Source: Opitutia bacterium UBA953 (GTDB lineage: Bacteria > Verrucomicrobiota > Verrucomicrobiia > Opitutales > UBA953). Taken from it: a stretch of DNA of 64,000 bases. Both the position numbers and the translations under genes were made by a program. The notes beneath the pieces were generated by a model. It ran no database searches, was not told the origin of the DNA, and saw nothing but the letters and a program-made list of their open reading frames with translations. The stretch spans positions 1 through 64,000 of the forward strand of contig DBCR01000004.1 of assembly GCA_002293125.1 (NCBI GenBank), given 5' to 3'. This document shows, in pieces, positions 55,287-63,752 of the stretch. The number at the start of each line of letters is the position of its first letter. Position 1 is the first letter of the stretch.

Positions 55287-56450
55287 TTAGGCCTTCTTCA
55301 CCTTAACCCACTGCTTCGTCTTGGCGGACTCCAGGATGGCGTCGCAGACGTACTGGGTACCGAGCGCGTGACGGAAGTCCGGGTAGGCCTTCACGGCCTT
55401 CGGATCGTCGAGGCTCTTGAGGAACTCGGCGAGGGCGTGGGTGAAGGAGTGCTCGTAGCCGAGGCAGAGGCCCGGGACCCACCAGTTGCCGGCGTACGGA
55501 TGGTCGCCGTCGGACGTGTGGATGCTGGACCAGCCACGACGATCGCCTGGGACGGAGTGATCGAAGTAGTTGAGACGGTTGAGGTCGTGGAGGTCCCACT
55601 GGAGGGACTTCTTCTCGCCGTTGATCTCGAACGTGTAGAGCGCCTTGTGGCCGCGGGCGTAGCGGGTGGATTCGAACTGCGCGATCGAGCCGTTCTCGAA
55701 GCGGCAGAGGAAGATCGCGGCGTCGTCGATGGTGACGGCCTGCTTCTTGCCCGTGGCGGTGTGGACGCGTTCCTTGATGAACGTCTCGGTCATCGCGGAG
55801 ACTTCGGTGATGTCACCGTTGATCCAGCGGGCCGTATCGATGCAGTGCGCGAGCAAGTCGCCCGTCACGCCGGAACCAGCGGCGGCGGCGTCGAGGCGCC
55901 AGAGACCGGCGCCGCCCTGAGGCAGTTCGGTGGAGATCGTCCAATCCTGGAGGAAGTTGGCGCGATAGTGGAATACGCGGCCCAGCTCGCCGGCGGCCAC
56001 GATGTTCTTCGCGAGCGTCACGGCAGGGAGGAAGCGGTAGTTATACCAGACCAAGTTCGGGAGGCCGGACTTCTCGACCGCGGCGACCATCTGTTCGCCC
56101 TGGGTGCCGTTGAGGGCGAGGGGCTTTTCGCAGAGGATCATCTTGCCGTGCTTGATGCACTCCAGGGCGATCTCGGCGTGCGAGTCGTTCGGGGTGCAGA
56201 TGTCGACGGCGTCGATGTCGGCGCGGGCGACCAGCTTGCGCCAGTCGGTCTCGTAGGAGGCGTAGCCCCACTTCTCGGCGAAGTCCTTGACCTTGGCTTC
56301 GTCGCGACCGCAGACAGCTTGGCGGACGATGTGGTGGCCGGCGGTCAGCTTGTCCTTCGGGAAGAAGTGACCGACCTGGGAGTAGGCGTTGGAGTGGGTG
56401 CGGCCCATGAAGCCGTAACCGATGAGACCGATGCGAATGGCTTTAGACAT
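55287..56450 (-). CDS. Gfo/Idh/MocA family oxidoreductase
   Basis: A 387-residue NAD(P)-dependent sugar dehydrogenase. The Rossmann motif is GLIGYGFMGRTHSNAY near 8-23, followed by VDICTPNDSHAEIA and the catalytic EKP motif (CEKPLALNGTQ). The C-terminal alpha/beta domain has SGVTGDLLAHCIDTARW with the substrate His. It is the last of four genes in the same direction as a bicupin, a TIM-barrel isomerase and a mutarotase-like gene. Oxidation of an inositol, hexose or similar polyol is likely; the substrate is unknown. Confidence 0.9.
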   Translation of the reverse strand: MSKAIRIGLIGYGFMGRTHSNAYSQVGHFFPKDKLTAGHHIVRQAVCGRDEAKVKDFAEKWGYASYETDWRKLVARADIDAVDICTPNDSHAEIALECIKHGKMILCEKPLALNGTQGEQMVAAVEKSGLPNLVWYNYRFLPAVTLAKNIVAAGELGRVFHYRANFLQDWTISTELPQGGAGLWRLDAAAAGSGVTGDLLAHCIDTARWINGDITEVSAMTETFIKERVHTATGKKQAVTIDDAAIFLCRFENGSIAQFESTRYARGHKALYTFEINGEKKSLQWDLHDLNRLNYFDHSVPGDRRGWSSIHTSDGDHPYAGNWWVPGLCLGYEHSFTHALAEFLKSLDDPKAVKAYPDFRHALGTQYVCDAILESAKTKQWVKVKKA

Positions 56451-56497
56451 AGTTCGAGGGGATGAGAGGTTGGAGTATCGAGTATGGGGGAAGGCGC

Positions 56498-57502
56498 TCA
56501 GAGGGCCTGCTTCACCTTGACCATGGCGGACAGAATCGTGTTCCAGGTCTTCGGGTTCTCGAGCGTGGCGTTCGGGAACATGCAGCCATCCCAGCAGATG
56601 TGCTTCATGCCGCGATCGGCGGCGCCTTCGAGCCAGACCTTGGAGCAGGCGGCGATATCGAGTTTGCCGTTGGCATCATCGGCCTGGCAATGGCGACCGG
56701 TCTTCTCGTGGGAGCCCGTGCCATGGACGGTGCCGTCGTTCTGGGCCACGTGGAAGTCGAGGGTCCAGGGACGGAGCTTGCCGACCATCTCGTGGTAGGC
56801 GGGCCAGAACTGTTCCGAAGTGTAGCCTTCCTTGAGGAGGGCGGCTTCGGGTTCGTTGTAACCCATCAGGTAGAGGTAGGTGTGGGCAAGGTCGGCCTGG
56901 AAGCCGAAGGTCTTCGGCATGCCGACGCCTTCGAGCGTGTCTAGCATTGCCTTCCAAGAGTGCATGCCAGCCCAGCAGATTTCGCCTTCGGCAGCGATGC
57001 GTTCGCCATGTCCTTCGGCGATCTTCGCGGCCTTCTTGAAGGTGTCGACGATGCGGGCCGTGTTAGCCTTCGGGTTCTCGCGCCACTTCTGCACGCCGAA
57101 CTCGGCGGAGTCCACGCGGATGATGCCGTACTGGCGGACGCCATGCTGGTTGAGGAGCTTGGCGACGCGGCAGGCCTTCTCGATCGCGAGCAGGAACTTC
57201 TGCTGCTGTTCGTCGGTACCCATCGCGGAATCACCCACCGTGCCACCCCAGACCGGAGCGACGAGCGAGCCCACCTTAAGGCCCTTGGAGGCGATGAGGT
57301 CCGCCATCTGCTTGAGGTTGTCCACGGAGATGTCGGGGTCGGTGTGCGGGTGGAACAGGAACAGGTCGACGCCGTCGAACTTGTGGCCGTCGACGTTGGC
57401 GGCGACGGTCATGTCGAGCATCTGCTCGAGAGCGATCGGAGGGTGATCGGTGTTGGGCTCCTTGCCGACGAGGCCGGGCCACATCGCGTTGTGCAGTTTC
57501 AT
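56498..57502 (-). CDS. TIM-barrel sugar isomerase/epimerase (AP endonuclease 2 family)
   Basis: A 334-residue protein of the xylose-isomerase-like TIM-barrel family. Candidate metal ligands are Glu in RIAAEGEICWAG, Asp and His in FQADLAHTYLY and His in LDFHVAQNDG. The N-terminus MKLHNAMWPGLVGKE and the DGVDLFLFHPHTD segment fit inosose or sugar epimerase-like members. It follows the bicupin gene after a 54-bp gap that holds a G-rich tandem repeat. The exact reaction is not known. Confidence 0.83.
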   Translation of the reverse strand: MKLHNAMWPGLVGKEPNTDHPPIALEQMLDMTVAANVDGHKFDGVDLFLFHPHTDPDISVDNLKQMADLIASKGLKVGSLVAPVWGGTVGDSAMGTDEQQQKFLLAIEKACRVAKLLNQHGVRQYGIIRVDSAEFGVQKWRENPKANTARIVDTFKKAAKIAEGHGERIAAEGEICWAGMHSWKAMLDTLEGVGMPKTFGFQADLAHTYLYLMGYNEPEAALLKEGYTSEQFWPAYHEMVGKLRPWTLDFHVAQNDGTVHGTGSHEKTGRHCQADDANGKLDIAACSKVWLEGAADRGMKHICWDGCMFPNATLENPKTWNTILSAMVKVKQAL

Positions 57503-57509
57503 GTGATTA

Positions 57510-57545
57510 GGGGTAGGGGTAGGGATAGGGGCAGGGATGGGTGGG
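57510..57545 (+). repeat. GGGGTA-type hexamer repeat, G-quadruplex candidate
   Basis: The plus strand reads GGGGTAGGGGTAGGGATAGG then GGCAGGGATGGGTGGG, about six degenerate hexamers. There are at least four G-runs of three or more with loops of two or three bases. It lies in the gap between two genes of the sugar operon; the transcript carries the C-rich strand and the template strand is G-rich. Confidence 0.7.
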
Positions 57546-57556
57546 TAAGCGAAGGC

Positions 57557-58828
57557 TTACTTCTTCTTTGCCTTCTTGTAGGCGCCCATGGCCGGAGCGT
57601 CCGGGTTCACTTCCGGACCGAAGTAACGCAGGCAGACCAGCGGCTCGGTGGTAGAGGTGTTGCGGAAGGTCACGCCTTTCTTGGCGCCGGCTTCGGTGCA
57701 GAAGTATTCGTCTTCGGTCAGCTCGTTGAAGCGGATGAGCTTCGGGCTGTTGAGGACCTGGCCGTTGATCGTGCCGGAGCCCTGGACGCAGATGAGGCCG
57801 TAGGCGCCCTTGTCCGTGATGGTGCACTCGGCGCCCGGTTCGACGGTCAGTTCCTTCGCGGTGAAGTACTGGAACTTGTCGACCTTGCCGTAGACGATCC
57901 ACTTGTCGGAGTAGCCCTTGCCCTGGACGGAGACGACCGGCTCGAGGTAGTGGTTATCCTTGAAGTTCGGGTCGACGTTCTTGTCCCAGTCGAGTTGGTC
58001 CACGATGAAGTCGACGTCCTTGTGCTTGGACTTCGGCATGTCCTTGACGAGGAGGGCCCACGGTACTTCGCGGCCTTCGACGAGGTTCTGGTACATGCCG
58101 AACACGTCGGAACCCCACTGCGGCTCGTAGGTGCAGAGCGAGCCAGGAGCGTGGAGGATGCAAGGGTCGATGAGCCAGCCGGTGCCGGGCTCGAGCTTGT
58201 AGGCCTTGGAGAGCGCGAGGATCTTGTTGTCACCTTTGTCCCAGTTGGCGATGCACTCGCGGACCTGAGCCTTGGTCGTCCCCGGCTCGAAGCCCATGAA
58301 CGTGTAGGGGAAGTTGTTGCCGACGTTGTTGTGCTGGGGCGGGAAGTAGTAGGACTCCGGCTTGCCTTCGAGACCGAGCAGCTTGGCCTGCTTGGCGTTC
58401 TGGTGCATGTGGTGCGGAATCGGACCCATGTTGTCGAAGAACTTGGAGTAGACGGGCCACTTCTTGTACTTGCTCCAGATCTTGGAACCGATGAGCGCAG
58501 AGCCGCATTCCTTGACGGCCTGCTTGAGGGTGAAACGGGTGTTGCCGATGACGACGTAGGACAGGCCTTCGTCGGGCGTGCGGTTGTCGTTGGCGGCTTC
58601 GGTCGTGGAAGCGAACCATCGCTCGTCGATACCACCGCGGCTCAGACCGAAGGCGTAGAGGTCATCCGGGTGCAGCTTGAGGCGCTTGCCGGGCTGGAGG
58701 AAGGAGCGCGGGACCCAGCACGGAGCCAGGCGAAGCAGGCCGCCGGTCTTGGCGAGTTCTTTCTCCACGAGAGAGGCGACGCCGCTCTGCTTGGTGGAGA
58801 GATCTTGGACAATCTTAGGGGAGGACAT
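57557..58828 (-). CDS. Bicupin, mannose-6-phosphate-isomerase-like
   Basis: A 423-residue protein with cupin features. The metal block PHHMHQNAKQAKLLG is followed by GKPESYYF, the order seen in phosphomannose isomerases (His, His, Glu), and ILHAPGSLCTYEPQWGSD supplies further ligands. The C-terminal half (about 315-405) is a second cupin (LTVEPGAECTITDKGAYG, VQGSGTING). The end is AYKKAKKK. It probably isomerises or binds the sugar handled by the other operon members. It begins 76 bp after the mutarotase-like gene. Confidence 0.75.
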   Translation of the reverse strand: MSSPKIVQDLSTKQSGVASLVEKELAKTGGLLRLAPCWVPRSFLQPGKRLKLHPDDLYAFGLSRGGIDERWFASTTEAANDNRTPDEGLSYVVIGNTRFTLKQAVKECGSALIGSKIWSKYKKWPVYSKFFDNMGPIPHHMHQNAKQAKLLGLEGKPESYYFPPQHNNVGNNFPYTFMGFEPGTTKAQVRECIANWDKGDNKILALSKAYKLEPGTGWLIDPCILHAPGSLCTYEPQWGSDVFGMYQNLVEGREVPWALLVKDMPKSKHKDVDFIVDQLDWDKNVDPNFKDNHYLEPVVSVQGKGYSDKWIVYGKVDKFQYFTAKELTVEPGAECTITDKGAYGLICVQGSGTINGQVLNSPKLIRFNELTEDEYFCTEAGAKKGVTFRNTSTTEPLVCLRYFGPEVNPDAPAMGAYKKAKKK

Positions 58829-58904
58829 GGGTGGGTTAAAGGAGGGTCGGGGAGGTCGGATTTAGGCGACTCCTTGGGCAGGGACAAGAATTGAGTAAGC
58901 CGAC

Positions 58905-60008
58905 TTACGACTTCAAAAACTGCCAATTAATGGGGCAGGTAACGGACTGGCCGTTTTCGCCCGTGATCCGGACGGCCTCGGGGCCGGCGGGGACGATGCT
59001 CTGGACCTGCCCGAAGTCGGCGGACACCGCGGCGGCGGCCTGAATCAGGGGGAGACGGACGCGCTCGTCCTTGCGGAAAAGTCGGCTGGTCGGGATGCCC
59101 TTGGCGGCCAGGCGATCCTCGCGGGCGACGTCGACGCCGTCGCAGAAGTGGGAGCAGACTTCCTCTAGGCCGAGGCGACCGAGGTGGCGCTTCTCCCACG
59201 GGTGGCCGGGGCGGCCGCCGTTGGAGAGCCAGAAGAGGGTGGAGGGAAAGTCGGCGACATTCTTAAGCGAGAACCAGACGTAGCCCGGGAAGGTGACGGC
59301 CGTCCAAGCGAAGGGCTGGGCCTCGGTGGCGGGGACGTTAACGAGCATGATCAGGTCATCGTTGCCAGCGCGGGCGGGGTAGTGGGTGAGGTCGGTGTTC
59401 GTTCCGTCCTTCATCGGGACGGATTTCAGCGTCGAGAATTCCGCGAAGGGCTTGAGTGCGCCGGATTCACCCGAAGCGGGATTGGAGAACTCGCCTGCAT
59501 AGACGGAGCCAAAGCGGAAGGGGCTCGTCGCGATGCGGGCCGCGCCGGCAGGAACGTGTGACAGGTCGAGCACCGGGTGATTGCCGTAGTTCCAGCGGCC
59601 TTCGAGGTTCTCGATGAGGTGTTCCCAGTAGATCGCGTGGTGGCCCGGGGTGAGCGTGAAGTTCTTCGCCACCGTGGCGCCGGTGTCGGTGCCGGTCTGC
59701 GTCAGTTTGAGGGAAGTGGCGGAGGAAGAGACCAATTGCCAAGGCGCATTGGCCGTGTCGCCATGAGGCGGGCCTTTCTGCTGGCCGCCGAAGGGCAGGC
59801 ACATGAAGTCGCCGCGGAGATAGGTCAGCAGGTTCGGCAGCGACTGGTCGATCTGCATCGGCGTCCAGGGCGAGAGCGAGTAGGGTCGGGCCTCGAGGCC
59901 GGGGAGATGGAAGGTCACCGGCGCGAGGTGTCCGGCGGTCTGAGTGACGGCCAGTTCGACCTCGGCGGTATACAGGGTATAGCTGGGGGCTCCGTGAATG
60001 GTTTCCAT
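58905..60008 (-). CDS. Aldose-1-epimerase/mutarotase-fold protein
   Basis: A 367-residue all-beta protein of the galactose-mutarotase-like fold. Segments such as YLRGDFMCLPFGG, AIYWEHLIENLEG, WNYGNHPVLDLS and VWFSLKNVADFPSTLFWLSN are typical. It has no signal peptide. Such enzymes interconvert anomers of a free sugar or bind it. It is the first gene of the four-gene operon, divergent from the glutaredoxin gene across 94 bp that should carry both promoters. Confidence 0.78.
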   Translation of the reverse strand: METIHGAPSYTLYTAEVELAVTQTAGHLAPVTFHLPGLEARPYSLSPWTPMQIDQSLPNLLTYLRGDFMCLPFGGQQKGPPHGDTANAPWQLVSSSATSLKLTQTGTDTGATVAKNFTLTPGHHAIYWEHLIENLEGRWNYGNHPVLDLSHVPAGAARIATSPFRFGSVYAGEFSNPASGESGALKPFAEFSTLKSVPMKDGTNTDLTHYPARAGNDDLIMLVNVPATEAQPFAWTAVTFPGYVWFSLKNVADFPSTLFWLSNGGRPGHPWEKRHLGRLGLEEVCSHFCDGVDVAREDRLAAKGIPTSRLFRKDERVRLPLIQAAAAVSADFGQVQSIVPAGPEAVRITGENGQSVTCPINWQFLKS

Positions 60009-60102
60009 GGGGAGGCGTCATTTCCTGCAAGAGCCGCCGGACTGTCAACGCCTCGGGTGCTCTCCGCTTGCTAACCTGGGCTGGCCCCGCTTGGTTTCCG
60101 TC

Positions 60103-60378
60103 ATGCCGCAGCCTCTGCCCGTCCTTTACACCAAACCCGGTTGCCCTTGGTGCACCGAAGCCCTCGAGTTCTTTGCCAAACAAGGGGTAAAGCTCGACGT
60201 CCGGGACGTCATCGCCGACATGCATCAGATGCGCCAGCTGGTCGCCCTTACGGGCCAGTCCAAGTGCCCGTCGTTCCGCTATGGGGACTTCATCGTGGCC
60301 GATTTCGGGGTGGATGAGTTCATCAACAAGGCCCGCAAGCACCCGGCCGTCTGCGCCGAACTGGGCCTGAAAGTCTGA
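60103..60378 (+). CDS. Glutaredoxin
   Basis: A 91-residue cytosolic protein with the active site KPGCPWC (Cys14, Cys17) after the first strand (PVLYTK). The cis-Pro block is SKCPSFRYGDFIV, and a C-terminal helix follows. It reduces disulfides using glutathione or another low-molecular thiol. The ATG at 60103 gives the standard N-terminus; an upstream in-frame Met would add a 35-residue non-conserved leader. Confidence 0.88.
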   Translation: MPQPLPVLYTKPGCPWCTEALEFFAKQGVKLDVRDVIADMHQMRQLVALTGQSKCPSFRYGDFIVADFGVDEFINKARKHPAVCAELGLKV

Positions 60379-60448
60379 TCTTAGGCAGAATCCCTAGGGG
60401 CTCAGATTAGTCTTGGACGTCTAGGGTAATCCCCCTAGTTAATCTTCT

Positions 60449-61837
60449 ATGAGGTTCACCCCAACCTTGGCCCTACTGCTCTGTGCGACCTTGTTCGGCG
60501 CTCGTCCTAACGTCGTGTATATCATGTGCGACGACATGGGGTGGGCTGACCCTGGTTGCTACGGTTCGACCCAGAACGTGACGCCGAACATCGATCGACT
60601 GGCCAAGGAAGGCCTGCGCTTTTCGAGTTTTTATGCCACTCAGGCCGTGTGCACGTCGTCCCGCACCGCGTTGATGACCGGTTGTTATCCGAATCGTCTC
60701 GGTTTGGGCGGCACTGCCCTCGGGCCGCAGTCGAAGACCGGGCTCAGCAACGACGAGCAGACGCTCGGCACCTTGTTACGCGATGCCGGCTATCGCACCA
60801 GTGTGGTCGGCAAGTGGCATCTGGGCGATGCCCCTAAATTTATGCCTTCCATGCATGGCTTCGACGATTCGATGATCCTGCCGTATTCGAACGACATGTG
60901 GCCATTGGGCTACGCTGTCGGCGACGAAACCCGTCGGAAGATGTATCCCGAACTGCCGCGCTATGTGAATGACCATCCGATGGGCTTTATCCGCGATTGG
61001 GTGAGTATGGATAAGTTGACCTCCATGCAGGGCCTGCGCGCGGTGAACTTCATCCGCGAGAGCGCCGGCAAGGACAAGCCGTTCTTCCTCTACCTCGCGA
61101 CCTCGATGCCGCACACCCCGCTCGGCGCTTCGTCTGAATTCAAGGGTAAGGGAGTTACTCCGTACGCCGATACCATGGCTGACATCGATCGTACCGTCGG
61201 CGCCGTGTTGAAGGCCCTTGCCGACAAGGATGTCGATAAGAACACCATCGTGGTCTTCACCAGCGACAACGGCCCGTGGTTGAACTTCGGACGCCATGCC
61301 GGTTCGGCTGGTCCGTTCCGCGAAGGCAAGGGGACGACTTTCGAAGGCGGTGTCCGCGTGCCGTTCATCGTTCGCTGGCCGGGCGTCGTGAAGCCCGACA
61401 CCCGCACGGATGCGCTCGCCGCTAATATCGATGTCGTCCCGACGATCGTCGAAGCCTGCGCGGCCAACAAGCCGAAGAACGAGATCGATGGCCAATCTTT
61501 CCTCGCTCTGCTCAAGGGCGAGAAGTCCACGGCCCGCGAAATCTTCAGCTATTACTACGGCGATCGTCTTGAAGCCGTGCGCAAGGGTAAGTGGAAGCTC
61601 CATCTTCCTCATGCCTATCGCAGTTACGTCGATATGATCCCTGCCGCGAGGGATGGCCTGCCGGCCACGACACACCAGCGTCAGATCGGTCTTTCGCTCT
61701 ACGACCTGGAAGCCGATCAGGGCGAGAAGAACGATGTCTCCGCCGCCCATCCTGAGGTCGTGAAGGAACTGCAGGAACTCGCCGCTGCGGAGCGCAAGAA
61801 ACTCGACGCCGGTAAGCGCCCTGTCGGTCGCCTCTGA
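60449..61837 (+). CDS. Secreted sulfatase with atypical CTSSR maturation motif
   Basis: A 462-residue exported sulfatase (signal peptide about 1-17). CDDMGWADPGCYG near 28-40 and FTSDNGPWLNFGRHAG near 270 carry the metal ligands. The formylglycine motif reads CTSSR with Cys68; the third position is Ser where Pro or Ala is standard. Other blocks (VVGKWHLGDA, LATSMPHTPLG) are intact, so the enzyme is probably functional. No basic tail. It is back to back with the HupE-like gene: the stop codons form TGATCA. Confidence 0.88.
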   Translation: MRFTPTLALLLCATLFGARPNVVYIMCDDMGWADPGCYGSTQNVTPNIDRLAKEGLRFSSFYATQAVCTSSRTALMTGCYPNRLGLGGTALGPQSKTGLSNDEQTLGTLLRDAGYRTSVVGKWHLGDAPKFMPSMHGFDDSMILPYSNDMWPLGYAVGDETRRKMYPELPRYVNDHPMGFIRDWVSMDKLTSMQGLRAVNFIRESAGKDKPFFLYLATSMPHTPLGASSEFKGKGVTPYADTMADIDRTVGAVLKALADKDVDKNTIVVFTSDNGPWLNFGRHAGSAGPFREGKGTTFEGGVRVPFIVRWPGVVKPDTRTDALAANIDVVPTIVEACAANKPKNEIDGQSFLALLKGEKSTAREIFSYYYGDRLEAVRKGKWKLHLPHAYRSYVDMIPAARDGLPATTHQRQIGLSLYDLEADQGEKNDVSAAHPEVVKELQELAAAERKKLDAGKRPVGRL

Positions 61838-62974
61838 TCAGACGAGTCCGGCGATACCGGCGACGCGCCAGGCCATCACGCCGAAGCCGACGATCGCGAC
61901 CGCGAGGCAAAGGGTGCGTCGCGCCTTGGGCTCCGTCAGGCCGGTGCGGAGGATGGTCCAGAGAAACGCTGCAGAAATCAGGATGACCGCTATCTGGGCA
62001 AGTTCGACGCCGATATTGAAGCCGACGAGGATGCGGACGATGCTCCCATTATCCCAATCTTTCAGGCGATCGGAGACCGCCGCGGCGAAGCCGAGGCCGT
62101 GGACCAAGCCGAAGACGGCCGGGACGACGAGCATCTGACGGTTGGTGGCGGTCCCGCGATAGGCCATGAGTCCGCCGAGGCCGATGGTGAGCGCGATGAA
62201 GGGTTCAATCCATGCACCCGGGTTACCGACCCAGCCGAGCGCGACCGCGCTGAGGGTGATGCTATGTCCGAGCGTGAACACGAGGGAGCGACCGAGGGCC
62301 TGACGGAGCGAGGTCGCGCCGAGGAACATCGCCAACATGAACAGACAATGATCCCAGCCGTCGGGCAACACATGGCCGAAACCGTCAGCTAGGAGTGCGA
62401 CGATGGTCTGATTGTCGGTGGCAACCGTGTCGTCGCCGATCTGGAATTCACCGGGTTCGTTTTTTGATACCGCCATGACCGTCTGGAATTCCATGCCCTT
62501 GCGGAGATTCGTGAAGACCGTGCCGAGGGCGTCAGGGAAGCGGAGCAAGAGTTTCTGCGTGCCGGCGGGTACGGCTGCCGTGAACTTTGCGTTCATCATC
62601 ACCGGATAGCGATCGGCTTCACCTTGGCGGCCGGACTGCGCGAGGATCTGTTCCGCGGTCGGGAAGGCCTCGATTTTCCATGCCACGGGTTTTCCGTCAG
62701 CTTCGAGGCGGAGGCCGGCGAGGAATTGTTGGCGGCCTGGTTCGATGGACGAGTCCAGGCGCCCGGGCGTGAACATCAGCACATCGAGGTCCTTGATCGG
62801 TGCGTCCTTAGGCAGCTGGCCTAGGAGAAATGAGGGGACGTCGAACTTCACCGTCAGCGCGAAGGCGTTCTTTTCGTCGATGACGCCGAGGCAGGAGGCT
62901 TCCTTCCACTCCGGGTGGGCCCAGAGTAGTGTCGGCAGGAGGGCCGATAGCCAGAGCAAGAAGACTCGCCGCAT
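61838..62974 (-). CDS. HupE/UreJ_2-type membrane protein with extracytoplasmic domain
   Basis: A 378-residue protein. Signal peptide about 1-19, then an extracytoplasmic beta domain (about 20-180). A C-terminal bundle of about six or seven helices carries GFGHVLPDGWDHCLFMLAMFL and FTLGHSITLS, the His/Asp-rich HupE/UreJ signature. HupE/UreJ proteins are putative metal (nickel or cobalt) permeases, and a HupE-type assignment fits. The function in this genome is unproven. ATG at 62974 is used. It lies just upstream of the sulfatase's convergent end. Confidence 0.8.
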   Translation of the reverse strand: MRRVFLLWLSALLPTLLWAHPEWKEASCLGVIDEKNAFALTVKFDVPSFLLGQLPKDAPIKDLDVLMFTPGRLDSSIEPGRQQFLAGLRLEADGKPVAWKIEAFPTAEQILAQSGRQGEADRYPVMMNAKFTAAVPAGTQKLLLRFPDALGTVFTNLRKGMEFQTVMAVSKNEPGEFQIGDDTVATDNQTIVALLADGFGHVLPDGWDHCLFMLAMFLGATSLRQALGRSLVFTLGHSITLSAVALGWVGNPGAWIEPFIALTIGLGGLMAYRGTATNRQMLVVPAVFGLVHGLGFAAAVSDRLKDWDNGSIVRILVGFNIGVELAQIAVILISAAFLWTILRTGLTEPKARRTLCLAVAIVGFGVMAWRVAGIAGLV

Positions 62975-63019
62975 AGGAAGTGAGTACGACGGCAGGCCGT
63001 CGCGTTCCAATCAAAACCG

Positions 63020-63706
63020 CTACTTGGCTCCTCCTTCGCGGCGAGGCGGGCGTTTCTCTTCCTTGCTGTCGCTGGCGCCGGCCGGGCGGGTGTAGAGCAC
63101 GGTCAGATCGGCTGCGGCGAGAATCTTGCCCTTCATGGCGGCGAGAAGCGGGTCGACGGTGATCGGGCTTTCGGCTTGGGAGAGGTCGGGCTTGGCGGAA
63201 AGGGCGAAGAGCGTGAGGACATATTTCTTTTCGCCCGGACCTTTGGAATGGGGCGACGCGTACTCGACGCGATGATGGACGGTGCTGATGCCCATCTTGC
63301 CGAAGCCGGTGGCGTCCTTGGTGACGCTCGTGGTTCGCGGACTGATGTCATGCATCAGCCAGTAGATCTTCGTCTTACCTTCCGGGTCGAGGTGGTGCAT
63401 GATCAGCACCAGGCTCTGGGTGCCTTCCGGCATGCCGGACCAAGCGAGGGGCGGGCTGGCGCTCGCGCCATCGCCGGTGAATTCGATGGGGAGTATTTCG
63501 CCATCCTTTACCGCGGGGCTGGTGAGCTTGAATGTGATGTTCTTTTCGACTGGCTTGGCTGCCGCGACGGTGTCGACAGAGCCCGCCGGCGGCCCGCCTT
63601 TCCCTTTGCCCTTCTTGCCTTCAGCGGGAGCGCCGAAGCCGAGCGTTGTTCCGCATGAGAAAACGAGTAGCACGAGTGCTAGGGGGCGGAATGATAAGAG
63701 GGTCAT
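63020..63706 (-). CDS. Exported YbhB/YbcL-type PEBP protein
   Basis: A 228-residue phosphatidylethanolamine-binding-like protein. The signal peptide (about 1-25) is followed by a short Lys/Gly-rich linker. The PEBP pocket is recognisable: DGASASPPLAWSGMPEGTQS, MHHLDPEGKTKIYWLMHDIS, and a later HRVEYASPHSKGPGEKKYVL. PEBP proteins bind phospholipid or anionic ligands. The C-terminus is basic (KEEKRPPRREGGAK). It is 9 bp upstream of the HupE-like gene and in the same direction. Confidence 0.85.
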   Translation of the reverse strand: MTLLSFRPLALVLLVFSCGTTLGFGAPAEGKKGKGKGGPPAGSVDTVAAAKPVEKNITFKLTSPAVKDGEILPIEFTGDGASASPPLAWSGMPEGTQSLVLIMHHLDPEGKTKIYWLMHDISPRTTSVTKDATGFGKMGISTVHHRVEYASPHSKGPGEKKYVLTLFALSAKPDLSQAESPITVDPLLAAMKGKILAAADLTVLYTRPAGASDSKEEKRPPRREGGAK

Positions 63707-63752
63707 GTCGTGGAGATTCTAGCAGAGGGAGGCTTATGGTCCGATGAAGGGA

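Noticed and set aside
56960..58894. Long open plus-strand frame (644 codons) opposite the isomerase and bicupin genes
   Set aside because: It spans two real genes on the other strand and an intergenic gap, with Val/Asp/Glu-rich shadow composition and no motifs.
60385..60440. CTAGGGG/CCCCTAG copies before the sulfatase at 60.4 kb
   Set aside because: They suggest an operator or terminator, but the arms are far apart and imperfect and no T-tract follows; too weak to annotate.
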